Below are positions 1-5,280 of a stretch of DNA of 5,681 nucleotides, piece after piece (position 1 is the stretch's first letter; each line of letters starts with the position of its first letter). The notes beneath the pieces are model-generated. The model saw only the letters and a program-made list of their open reading frames with translations, searched no databases and was not told the DNA's origin. This DNA comes from Spirochaetaceae bacterium (GTDB lineage: Bacteria; Spirochaetota; Spirochaetia; Treponematales; Breznakiellaceae): positions 1 to 5,681 of the forward strand of contig JAITNZ010000130.1 of NCBI GenBank assembly GCA_031290205.1, read 5' to 3'. Position numbers and translations under genes: made by a program.

Positions 1-66
1 TATCCCGCCCAGTTAGCTTTGGCTGATAAAAAAGCCACCAAACACATGTGGTCGGCGCCCGGTTGA
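1..66 (+). CDS. Probable 3' end of an upstream gene (partial)
   Basis: Frame 1 is open from the window edge to a TGA at 64-66 and would give 21 residues ending in KHMWSAPG. The other two forward frames meet stops at about 13-15 and 22-24. The product is too short to recognise. Support for a real gene end comes from context: the intergenic repeat that follows starts right behind this stop, just as its second copy starts right behind the dapA stop at 3448-3450. This could still be chance, because 21 open codons carry little weight. Confidence 0.4.
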   Translation, partial: YPAQLALADKKATKHMWSAPG

Positions 67-166
67 TGAGTGATGGATGAGGAGTGAGCAGGGAACAGGG
101 AAACAGGGAACAGGGAAGAAAGAGTTCAGAGTGTTATCTTTCCCCATCCCCCATCCCCTTCTTCAA
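67..166. repeat. Purine/pyrimidine-armed intergenic repeat, copy 1
   Basis: The left part is purine-rich and the right part (137-164) is almost pure pyrimidine, so the two arms can partly pair. For example GGGAAGAAAGA at 113-123 faces TCTTTCCCC at 137-145. The element shares TGATGGATGA (71-80) and TCCCCTTCTTCAA (154-166) with a second copy at 3451-3573. Inside it are four tandem CAGGGAA or CAGGGAAA units (89-117). It fills the gap between a probable stop codon and the ribosome binding site of the cupin gene. No transposase is linked to it, and its function is unknown. Confidence 0.6.
89..117 (+). repeat. CAGGGAA tandem microrepeat (4 units)
   Basis: Four head-to-tail units of CAGGGAA occur at 89-95, 96-103 (with one extra A), 104-110 and 111-117. 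Such short G/A repeats change copy number easily by slippage. This one lies 64 bases upstream of the cupin start and would alter only the leader length, not a reading frame. Confidence 0.8.
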
Positions 167-169
167 ACA

Positions 170-175
170 AAGGAG
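170..175 (+). promoter_or_regulatory. Ribosome binding site of the cupin gene
   Basis: AAGGAG sits five bases ahead of the ATG at 181. It is the best Shine-Dalgarno match in the window and fixes the cupin start. Confidence 0.85.
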
Positions 176-180
176 AACCT

Positions 181-534
181 ATGTTTATCGTAGACGAAAA
201 AGACAAAAAATATCGCAACGGCGATAACGGACCGAAGTATCTGATGCAGGGACCGCGCATGAATTTTGCCATCGTGCAGTTTATGCCCGGACAGGATTTT
301 CGCGCTCACTACCATAGCGTGATGGAAGAGAACTTTTACATTCTGGAAGGGCGCGTCACGATTGTAGTTGACGGTGTGCCCCACGATTTGAGCCAAGGGC
401 AGTTCATCCACATTGAGCCGGAAGAGGTTCACTATGTGATTAACCGCTTCGATGTGCCAATGCGCATGGTTTCGAGCCTTGCCCCGTTTCAGGACAAGGA
501 CAAAGTTGAAGTTGATAATCCTCGTTTGGATTGA
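181..534 (+). CDS. Small single-domain cupin protein
   Basis: A 117-residue protein made almost entirely of one cupin beta-barrel (cupin_2 type). Motif 1, G(X)5HXH(X)4E(X)6G, is exact: G37, H43, H45, E50, G57. Motif 2 is recognisable as G73, P80, H84, N88, with Glu in place of the usual Gly after the proline. H43, H45, E50 and H84 are the expected metal ligands, so a bound divalent metal is likely. There is no signal peptide or added domain, so the protein is probably cytoplasmic. Small cupins of this kind include isomerases, dioxygenases and sugar or metabolite binders; the sequence does not say which. The ATG is fixed by a strong ribosome binding site. The stop overlaps the start of the next gene, which suggests one transcript. 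Cupin fold is very likely; the substrate is unknown. Confidence 0.9.
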   Translation: MFIVDEKDKKYRNGDNGPKYLMQGPRMNFAIVQFMPGQDFRAHYHSVMEENFYILEGRVTIVVDGVPHDLSQGQFIHIEPEEVHYVINRFDVPMRMVSSLAPFQDKDKVEVDNPRLD

Positions 535-1166
535 GCGGATTTACTTGGGAGTGTGGCGATTTTCCAAGAAAACGACTATCGGTGCATACCTTCTACGATG
601 AACATTTGGAGCCTCGTGTAAAAGTGGAAGAAACAAAAATAGCTGACGAATCGAAAATTACGGAAAAAGACCTGCATTTTTATTACAATCGCGAAGAACG
701 TCTGGCAAAGGCAAGCCCTCGCGTCCGCGCCCTCTATGAAAATCAGGGGGGGCAAAGGCAAGGTTTTTTTTCATCGCTTACCGATTCAAAGCCGAAAGCC
801 GCGCTCCTCGGCGTTATTATTATCGTGTGCGTCATGATTCTATTCATCACCTATCTGCTGCCGGAAAATAAAACGAACATTGCCGGTAACAGCATTACGG
901 CAACAGCCATGCGCTACAACGGTTTGTGCTTTATCGTATTTAAAAAAGAAGCGCTTAAAACCGACGCATATACCGGTATCGTTACGGTAACGGTTTCACC
1001 CGCCGAAAACCCACCCAATGCCGAGACAAACTACAACCATACGCTCGTATTTACCGAAGCAAAAACCGAAGAAGCCCGCTGGTCGGCGCCCTTTGAAAGC
1101 AAAGAACTGCTCTTCTTTTTACAAGCAGGGCAGGATATAACGAGCTTTAGGATTAAAACCGAGTAA
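531..1166 (+). CDS. Unrecognised protein with one transmembrane segment
   Basis: A 211-residue protein I cannot assign to a family. Residues 1-88 are charged and hydrophilic. Residues about 90-110 (AALLGVIIIVCVMILFITYLL) form one clear membrane segment. The last 100 residues are rich in Thr, Val and aromatic residues and look like a small beta-rich domain. With no N-terminal signal, it is probably an inner-membrane protein; Lys-rich sequence before the segment favours a cytoplasmic N-terminus. The proposed start is TTG at 531, overlapping the cupin stop as TTGA, which suggests coupled translation; no strong ribosome binding site is visible. GTG at 582 is an alternative that would remove 17 residues. 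The gene holds runs of seven G (746-752) and eight T (764-771) in its middle, which are slippage-prone sites, but the frame is intact here. Confidence 0.75.
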   Translation: MSGFTWECGDFPRKRLSVHTFYDEHLEPRVKVEETKIADESKITEKDLHFYYNREERLAKASPRVRALYENQGGQRQGFFSSLTDSKPKAALLGVIIIVCVMILFITYLLPENKTNIAGNSITATAMRYNGLCFIVFKKEALKTDAYTGIVTVTVSPAENPPNAETNYNHTLVFTEAKTEEARWSAPFESKELLFFLQAGQDITSFRIKTE

Positions 1167-1177
1167 TTTGAAGAGAA

Positions 1178-1260
1178 TGTCCACAGATACACACTGATTA
1201 ACACAGATGAAGAAAATTGCTGAGTGAAAATCTGTGTCTATCTGTGGACATCTGTGGACG
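1178..1260. repeat. Long inverted repeat of CACAGAT-type units
   Basis: Two 31-base arms (1178-1208 and 1230-1260) are inverted copies of each other with seven mismatches around a 21-base spacer. Each arm contains three similar units of about 10-12 bases (CCACAGAT, CACTGATTA, ACACAGAT on the left). The element begins 12 bases after the stop of the membrane-protein gene, so it could act as a 3' end hairpin in RNA, but no T-run follows to make it a standard terminator. From memory, similar CACAGAT-type intergenic repeats occur in unrelated bacteria; I could not search for them. Confidence 0.75.
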
Positions 1261-1337
1261 AATTTTTAATGCGCTAGCCCTGGGGGATCTGCTGAAGGGG
1301 GGTGCAATTTATTTTTCGTGGTAAATTCTAAAAGTGT

Positions 1338-1343
1338 GATAAT
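1338..1343 (+). promoter_or_regulatory. Possible -10 box upstream of dapB
   Basis: GATAAT matches the TATAAT consensus at five of six positions and lies just before the possible leader RNA. The sequence 17 bases upstream (TTCGTG, 1315-1320) is a poor -35 box, so this is a weak call. If used, transcription would begin near 1350 and the dapB leader would be about 215 bases long. Confidence 0.25.
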
Positions 1344-1352
1344 GCTCTATTG

Positions 1353-1469
1353 CTGACGAGAGGGCGCGCAGTCTCACCTCAAGGTGAACCTGCATTGACG
1401 TGCAGTGTTGGGTTGTTCTGCGCCACGCCATGAACGATTAACCGCAACAACGCCCAATAATAGCGTCAG
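1353..1469 (+). ncRNA. Candidate structured leader RNA upstream of dapB
   Basis: Four stems can be drawn by eye. CTGACG (1353-1358) pairs with CGTCAG (1464-1469) and closes the region. TCACC/GGTGA (1374-1378/1383-1387) has a TCAA loop. CTGCA/TGCAG (1390-1394/1401-1405) has a six-base loop. The longest stem has three parts with a two-base bulge on each side: TTGGG/CCCAA (1408-1412/1453-1457), TTGTT/AACAA (1413-1417/1446-1450) and GCG/CGC (1420-1422/1443-1445). It matches no riboswitch class I recognise. It could be a cis-regulator of dapB-dapA, a small RNA or a mobile-element remnant. Short stems also arise by chance, so confidence is low. Confidence 0.35.
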
Positions 1470-1564
1470 GTAACCCTATCTTGCCATCACGCTTTCTAGT
1501 CGCGCACAAATGGGGAGCTGCTGAAGGTATTGATGAAGCTGCTTTATTCCAATACACTTATGCT

Positions 1565-2344
1565 ATGAATATTATTATATCGGGTTATGGCAAGATGGGC
1601 AGGCTGATTGAGGAGCGTGCGCTTGAGAAGGGGCATGGCGTTCTCGCGATTGTGGAGCCGGCTTTTGGGGCGGAGGCATCGAAAAACGGCACGCCTATAT
1701 ACAAGAATCTTACCGACATTAAAAACGGCGATATGGCAAAAGCGGCGGTTGCGCTTGATTTTACTCATCCTTCGATTGTCGTGGATAATATAAAAAAATT
1801 CACGGATAAAAAGATTCCGTTGGTTGTCGGGACAACCGGCTGGTCGGATTCGTTGGAGTCGGTGGTTGCGATGGTCAAAGAGAATAACACTTCGTTGCTT
1901 TATGCGTCGAACTTCGCGCTGGGGGTGAATCTTTTTTACAAGGTTGCCGCCTATGCCGCGCAGCTTTTCGATACGTTCGCGGAATATGATGTTGCCGGAT
2001 TCGAGGCGCATCACAACAGGAAGGCGGACAGCCCTTCGGGCACGGCAAAGACCATCGCCGGCATTTTACTTGACAACATGAGCCGCAAGAAAAAAGCGGT
2101 TTACGAAAAGCTGGAGCGCCCGCCGGAGCCGGACGAGATTCATTTTGCGAGCATGCGTTTCGGCGCCGTACCGGGCGCTCATTCAATTTATTTTGATTCG
2201 CCTGCGGACACCATCGAGATTAGCCACACGGCGCGAAACCGCGAGGGGCTTGTGTCGGGCGCGATTATCGCCGCCGAATGGCTTGCCGCTGCCGTTGCCG
2301 CCGGCAAACGCGGCGTGTTCACCTTCGAGGACGTGCTGAAATGA
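1565..2344 (+). CDS. dapB: 4-hydroxy-tetrahydrodipicolinate reductase
   Basis: A cytoplasmic enzyme that reduces the DapA product with NAD(P)H to tetrahydrodipicolinate, in lysine and meso-diaminopimelate synthesis. At 259 residues it has the normal family length. The Rossmann nucleotide-binding loop is G7-x-G9-x-x-G12 directly after the first strand. VVGTTGW (88-93) and ASNFALGVN (114-122) are family blocks. The catalytic block EAHHNRKADSPSGTA (147-161) contains H149 and K153, equivalent to E. coli H159 and K163, and the substrate-binding P-S-G-T (157-160). The C-terminal block around H206 and H221-R227 is also typical. ATG at 1565 is chosen because it puts the glycine loop at the usual distance from the N-terminus. 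The in-frame TTG at 1481 would add 28 residues with no family resemblance. No good ribosome binding site is seen. The stop overlaps the dapA start by four bases. Confidence 0.95.
   Translation: MNIIISGYGKMGRLIEERALEKGHGVLAIVEPAFGAEASKNGTPIYKNLTDIKNGDMAKAAVALDFTHPSIVVDNIKKFTDKKIPLVVGTTGWSDSLESVVAMVKENNTSLLYASNFALGVNLFYKVAAYAAQLFDTFAEYDVAGFEAHHNRKADSPSGTAKTIAGILLDNMSRKKKAVYEKLERPPEPDEIHFASMRFGAVPGAHSIYFDSPADTIEISHTARNREGLVSGAIIAAEWLAAAVAAGKRGVFTFEDVLK
2327..2331 (+). promoter_or_regulatory. Ribosome binding site of dapA, inside dapB
   Basis: GAGGA lies nine bases ahead of the ATG at 2341, within the last codons of dapB. Together with the ATGA overlap it makes 2341 the natural dapA start and implies coupled translation. 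Confidence 0.65.
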
Positions 2345-3450
2345 GGGGCTTATATGGCAAGGCTGAAAGCGCCTGTGGCGGTGAAGGCAAAGCTGAAAGT
2401 GCCTCAGGCACTGCCTCAGCCACCGCTTCAAGCGAAAACCGCCCCCCTCACCCTGAAGGCAAAGCTGAAAGTGCCTCAGGCACTGCCGCAGGCACTGCTT
2501 CAAGCGAAAACCGCCCCCCTCACCCTGAAGGCAAGGCTAAACCCGCCTGTGGCGGTGGCGGGGCGTTTACTGCGTTGATTACGCCGATGAAAGCGTCGGG
2601 GGCGATTGATTTCGAGGGGTATCGAAAGCTGGTGCAATTTCAGATAGCTGAGGGAATTGACGGGCTGCTGCCGATTGGGACGACGGGTGAAACGCCGACG
2701 CTCGACGAGGATGAAGAGGAGGAGCTCATCAAGATTACGGTGAGTGAGGCGGGCGGGCGTATACCCGTGATTGCCGGAGCGGGATCGAATTCGACCAAGC
2801 ATGCCGTCAAGTATTGCGAGCGGGCAAAACGGCTTGGCGCCGATGCGGCGCTTGTGGTAACGCCCTACTACAATAAGCCGAATGATTCAGGCTTGATAGC
2901 GCATTTTTCCGCCGTTGTCGAAGTGGGTTTGCCGATCATCGTGTATAATATTGCAGGGCGGACGGGGAGGAATATCCCGACGCCGCTTCTGGCGAAGATT
3001 GCGGACATTCCGGGTATTGCGGGGGTGAAGGAAGCTTCCGGCGATATCAATCAGATGAGCGAGGTGCTCCGCACGATTACGCTAAAAAAACGCGCCCGGG
3101 GGAAGGATTTTTCCGTATTTTCAGGCGACGACGGACTGACGTTGCCGCTACTCGCGCTCGGCGGCATTGGGGTAATCTCCGTCATCTCGAACTTGGTACC
3201 CCGAAAGGTGAAAAGCCTCGTGTCGCTTGCCCTTGCCGGCAACTTTGCACAAGCGCAGAAGCTCCACTTCGAGCTTATGCCGCTCGTCCATGCGGCGTTC
3301 ATCGAAACCAACCCCGTGCCGATAAAATACGCCCTTTCGCTTGCGGGACTGCCTGCGGGTCCCACCCGCCTTCCGCTCGGCGAACTGTCGCCGGAGAGCA
3401 AAACGATTGTCGAAGCGGCAGTGCGGACGCTGAAGGCGAATGAGAGATGA
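2341..3450 (+). CDS. dapA: 4-hydroxy-tetrahydrodipicolinate synthase with repeat-encoded N-terminal extension
   Basis: Condenses pyruvate with aspartate semialdehyde, the first step specific to lysine/diaminopimelate synthesis; a cytoplasmic TIM barrel. All key parts are present: GAFTALITPM (74-83) is barrel strand 1, GTTGE (113-117) binds substrate, Y177 is in TPYYNKP, Y202 and R207 are in YNIAGRTG, K230 in GVKEASG is the Schiff-base lysine, and GGIGVISVISN (274-284) is typical. The barrel begins near residue 74 and is about 296 residues, matching the usual 292 or so. Residues about 6-73 are extra, rich in Gly, Ala, Ser, Glu and Pro, probably disordered, and encoded by palindromic repeats. 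ATG, GTG, TTG, CTG and ATT are all absent between the ATG at 2341 and a TTG already inside strand 1, so the repeats must be translated if the whole barrel is made. The start overlaps dapB as ATGA. Function is near certain; the effect of the extension is unknown. Confidence 0.95.
   Translation: MRGLYGKAESACGGEGKAESASGTASATASSENRPPHPEGKAESASGTAAGTASSENRPPHPEGKAKPACGGGGAFTALITPMKASGAIDFEGYRKLVQFQIAEGIDGLLPIGTTGETPTLDEDEEEELIKITVSEAGGRIPVIAGAGSNSTKHAVKYCERAKRLGADAALVVTPYYNKPNDSGLIAHFSAVVEVGLPIIVYNIAGRTGRNIPTPLLAKIADIPGIAGVKEASGDINQMSEVLRTITLKKRARGKDFSVFSGDDGLTLPLLALGGIGVISVISNLVPRKVKSLVSLALAGNFAQAQKLHFELMPLVHAAFIETNPVPIKYALSLAGLPAGPTRLPLGELSPESKTIVEAAVRTLKANER
2356..2559 (+). repeat. In-frame array of four palindromic repeat units within dapA
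   Basis: The array is made of unit 1 (2356-2385, 30 bases), units 2 and 3 (2386-2457 and 2458-2529, 72 bases each, three differences) and unit 4 (2530-2559, 30 bases). Each begins GGCAAAGC or GGCAAGGC and contains a short hairpin. Unit lengths are multiples of three, so the dapA frame is kept. They encode GKAESACGGE, two 24-residue copies starting GKAESASGTA and ending PPHPE, then GKAKPACGGG. The near-identity of units 2 and 3 points to a recent tandem duplication. Confidence 0.9.
2400..2414 (+). repeat. Palindrome core of repeat unit 2 (unit 3 identical)
   Basis: AGTGCCT and AGGCACT form a perfect seven-base inverted pair around a single central C, starting at the T-side of GAAAGT. The same core recurs in unit 3 at about 2471-2486. 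In single-stranded DNA or mRNA this gives a GC-rich hairpin inside the dapA message. Confidence 0.7.
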
Positions 3451-3573
3451 TGGGAACTAGGGAGTAGATGATGGATGATGGAGTTTTTATTCGAACTATT
3501 AAGAATAGTGCATGGAATATGCTGATACTCCGAAGTAAAAATCCATCCCCCATTCCCCATTCCCCTTCTTCAA
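3451..3573. repeat. Purine/pyrimidine-armed intergenic repeat, copy 2
   Basis: It starts directly after the dapA stop and shares TGATGGATGA (3469-3478) and TCCCCTTCTTCAA (3561-3573) with the copy at 67-166. The centre is strongly palindromic. GATGGAGTTTTTATTCG (3477-3493) pairs with CGAAGTAAAAATCCATC (3531-3547) apart from one bulged base per arm. Between them are two smaller hairpins, ACTATT/AATAGT (3495-3500/3504-3509) and GCAT/ATGC (3510-3513/3519-3522). The fold is a closing stem with two inner hairpins. As RNA it could serve as a 3' end structure for the dapB-dapA message, but that is inference. No protein gene lies here. Confidence 0.7.
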
Positions 3574-3593
3574 CGGGGAGCAAAAACATGTAG
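3574..3593 (+). promoter_or_regulatory. Orphan ribosome binding site and start codon followed at once by a stop
   Basis: GGGGAG (3575-3580) is followed, seven bases on, by ATG (3588-3590) and immediately TAG (3591-3593). Copy 1 of the upstream repeat is likewise followed by a ribosome binding site and a start codon, where it leads into a real gene. Here there is no open frame. It may be the relic of a lost gene start or a chance match. Confidence 0.3.
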
Positions 3594-3613
3594 TAGCGCC
3601 CTTTTCAGAGTGA

Positions 3614-3642
3614 AGGCAAGGCAGGAAGCGCCTGTGGCGCTT
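3614..3642 (+). repeat. Palindromic repeat unit 5, abutting the stop of the minus-strand gene
   Basis: This reads GGCAAGGCAGGAAG, then the hairpin AGCGCC-TGT-GGCGCT (3627-3632/3636-3641), and belongs to the same family as the dapA array. It is preceded by TGAA (3610-3613), as units 2 to 4 are, which suggests the left boundary of the element. Its last bases overlap the TAA stop (3643-3641) of the minus-strand gene. There is no T-run beside it, so it is not a standard terminator. Confidence 0.8.
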
Positions 3643-5239
3643 ACCATTTCTTTTCTATCCGCCACGAGAGATAATAATCGAGGGCGTCGTTTTTTTCGGT
3701 TTTTGAGATTTTGGCGCTGAGTCTGCCGAGTTTTCCCTGTATAGATGCGCTGAACGATGCGGAAAAGGCGCCTTCTTTATCCGGTTCTGTTTTATACGAG
3801 AGGGCGCCTTTCAGGGTAACAAAATATATCGGCGCGGATATTTCAAAATCGCTCTTCAAATAATCCTGAGTATGTTCGGCAAAAAAATTGGGGAATGGGC
3901 TTGGCAGTTCGCCGTAAGCTGCGCTTGTATTTTCAACAAGCGTGAAGCGGACTGCCGGACGGAGCGGACCAATGTTGATACCGGCGAATGCAATCAGTTT
4001 ATCGCTTATCAACTCTGTATCTAACGCATTCCGTTCAAATTCAAAAGAAATACGGGACGGCGTGATTAAAAAACCCTTCATGAGCGGGAAACGAAACGAG
4101 ATTTTGCTCGCAGAGCGGTAAAAAGGCTGCCCGGTAGCCTCGGAGCGAAGGCTTGTTGACGCAACAACCAACATATTTCGCTTACCGAACCATTCGAATT
4201 TCCCGCCGAGCCTAAACCCCGCTCCTGATATGCTTCCATCGTTTGCGCTGTAATATTTTCCTGCGCCGTCGCAGGCAAAAGAAAATCGCCAAGGCGTATT
4301 CCCGATACTGATAGCAGCGTTTGCATAGATATCTTCACCCAGGGCAAAGACTTCGCTATGGGCAAAATCGGACGAAAATCGCACATAAAAACTTGAAAAA
4401 GTCAGATTAAGCGCATAGAAATGGATTCCTCGTGGCGGAAGGTAGGGTTTTTCGGAAAACCATGTGCTTTGTTTGCGTTCGGGAATGGTTTTTTCGGAAA
4501 ACATCCCTTCAAAACGGAGTGTTGCCTTTGGTTTCTCGCTTTTTCCAAAGTAAAAGTCGGTTCCCGCTTGATAGACGCAGTTTTTTTCGGCATCGACTAG
4601 GATTGACATATCGACTTTTGTTGAAAATCCAAGCGCTATCGTTGAATTGCCCTCAAAAATGCGCAGAAGCGGCGTCCCCAACGAAGCATAAAATGAATCG
4701 CTGACAGTTACCGCGGCGGCGGTTCTTAAATCTGCGCCGCTCGCCCTGTGGGCTTCAAAATAGGGTACGGCATGAGTCCAGATATTTCGCGTCCGTGCGG
4801 ACAGCCCCCAGTTTTCAAGGTGCCCATAGAGGATGCGCGAATTGGTATCACGCTGATAGAGGGCAAAGCCAAAAGCGGTGAAGCCGGATGTCCAGTCTTC
4901 TTTCGGCGGCGCGGCACGCTTGTCCAGAATTTCGCTGCGGAAGGAGAGTTTTAAGGGCGCTGACAGCACGAACTTGATCCGGTTAGCCATAGTGCCATCA
5001 TATTCCCATGAGCCGGACTCCAGCAGCTCAAGCCCAAAATGTGCTTGGACAAAGGAAAAGACGCTGAAGCCGCCGGTCGCTGTTGCCGACTGCGCTACCT
5101 CAGCCTCAGCCTCTGGCGCTGCCGCCTCCGCGGGCACTCCCTCCTCTGCGGGCGCTGCTGCCTCTGCCTCTTCCGCAACAAGCGGCGGCGAGCACAAGAG
5201 CGCAAGCATCACTATGAAGGCAACAACGATTATTTTCAT
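3641..5239 (-). CDS. Exported protein, probable outer-membrane beta-barrel
   Basis: 532 residues; no family recognised. MKIIVVAFIVMLALLCSPP is a good signal peptide, with likely cleavage after LVA at about residue 22. An Ala/Glu/Pro-rich linker follows (23-50). The rest alternates polar and hydrophobic or aromatic residues in many short strands, for example IHFYALNLTFSSFYVRFSSD and GFLITPSRISFEFE. It ends YYLSWRIEKKW, with the C-terminal aromatic residue common in outer-membrane barrels. A surface porin-like or structural role is inferred from this pattern only. ATG 5239 is chosen because the signal peptide starts there, yet its only Shine-Dalgarno-like sequence (GGCGGA) touches the start codon. 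ATG 5308 and 5302 are in frame upstream and would add 23 or 21 residues containing a palindromic repeat. The gene is convergent with dapA. Repeat copies lie at its 5' end, in its linker and at its stop. Confidence 0.75.
   Translation of the reverse strand: MKIIVVAFIVMLALLCSPPLVAEEAEAAAPAEEGVPAEAAAPEAEAEVAQSATATGGFSVFSFVQAHFGLELLESGSWEYDGTMANRIKFVLSAPLKLSFRSEILDKRAAPPKEDWTSGFTAFGFALYQRDTNSRILYGHLENWGLSARTRNIWTHAVPYFEAHRASGADLRTAAAVTVSDSFYASLGTPLLRIFEGNSTIALGFSTKVDMSILVDAEKNCVYQAGTDFYFGKSEKPKATLRFEGMFSEKTIPERKQSTWFSEKPYLPPRGIHFYALNLTFSSFYVRFSSDFAHSEVFALGEDIYANAAISIGNTPWRFSFACDGAGKYYSANDGSISGAGFRLGGKFEWFGKRNMLVVASTSLRSEATGQPFYRSASKISFRFPLMKGFLITPSRISFEFERNALDTELISDKLIAFAGINIGPLRPAVRFTLVENTSAAYGELPSPFPNFFAEHTQDYLKSDFEISAPIYFVTLKGALSYKTEPDKEGAFSASFSASIQGKLGRLSAKISKTEKNDALDYYLSWRIEKKW
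5063..5086 (+). repeat. Diverged repeat copy encoding ATATGGFS in the barrel-protein linker
   Basis: Linker residues 52-59 of the minus-strand protein read ATATGGFS. The reverse strand of dapA repeat unit 4 (2559-2536) also reads ATATGGFS. The DNA agrees at 18 of 24 bases and all six differences fall at third codon positions. This fits an old copy inserted in the opposite orientation and kept at protein level. The short length and biased composition leave room for chance. Confidence 0.5.
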
Positions 5240-5240
5240 T

Positions 5241-5280
5241 CCGCCATAGGCAGTGCCCGCGGCACTTTCAGCCTTGCCTT
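5241..5280 (-). repeat. Palindromic repeat unit 6, just upstream of the signal peptide
   Basis: On the minus strand this reads GGCAAGGCTGAAAG, then the perfect hairpin AGTGCC-GCG-GGCACT, then GCCTATGGCGG. It is in frame with the barrel-protein gene and would encode GKAESAAGTAYGG if translation starts at 5308 or 5302. It ends one base before the ATG at 5239, where a ribosome binding site would be expected. Either the repeat is translated as part of a longer leader, or it forms the 5' untranslated region. Confidence 0.8.

Noticed and set aside
1353..1380. Hammerhead ribozyme core suggested by CTGACGAG
   Set aside because: No GAAA follows a stem II and no suitable cleavage site can be placed, so the match is only the seven-base motif.
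1407..1458. Integron attC-like site: GTTGGGT matches GTTRRRY and a bulged inverted repeat follows
   Set aside because: The order is reversed. An attC begins with RYYYAAC and ends with GTTRRRY; here the GTT box comes first and the partner ends in AAT. No integrase or cassette array is seen.
1481..1564. Longer dapB from TTG at 1481
   Set aside because: The extra 28 residues do not resemble DapB, whose nucleotide-binding strand normally starts at residue 2 or 3, as it does from ATG 1565.
1544..2186. Long open frames antisense to dapB and similar ones across dapA and the barrel gene
   Set aside because: They mirror the third-position GC pattern of the real genes, give Arg/Pro/Cys-rich proteins and have no ribosome binding site or family motif.
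2278..2340. dapA start at 2278 within dapB
   Set aside because: It lies deep in dapB coding sequence. ATG 2341 has the ATGA overlap and a GAGGA at good spacing.
2356..2559. CRISPR array
   Set aside because: The units are tandem without unique spacers, lie inside the dapA frame, and no cas genes are nearby.
3614..3642. Rho-independent terminator for dapA or the minus-strand gene
   Set aside because: The hairpin is strong but has no T-run on either side, and it is a member of a dispersed repeat family.
5189..5239. Lipoprotein signal (cysteine at residue 16 of the exported protein)
   Set aside because: The residues before the cysteine are A-L-L, which lack the small residue required just before Cys in a lipobox. 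Cleavage after LVA is a better fit.
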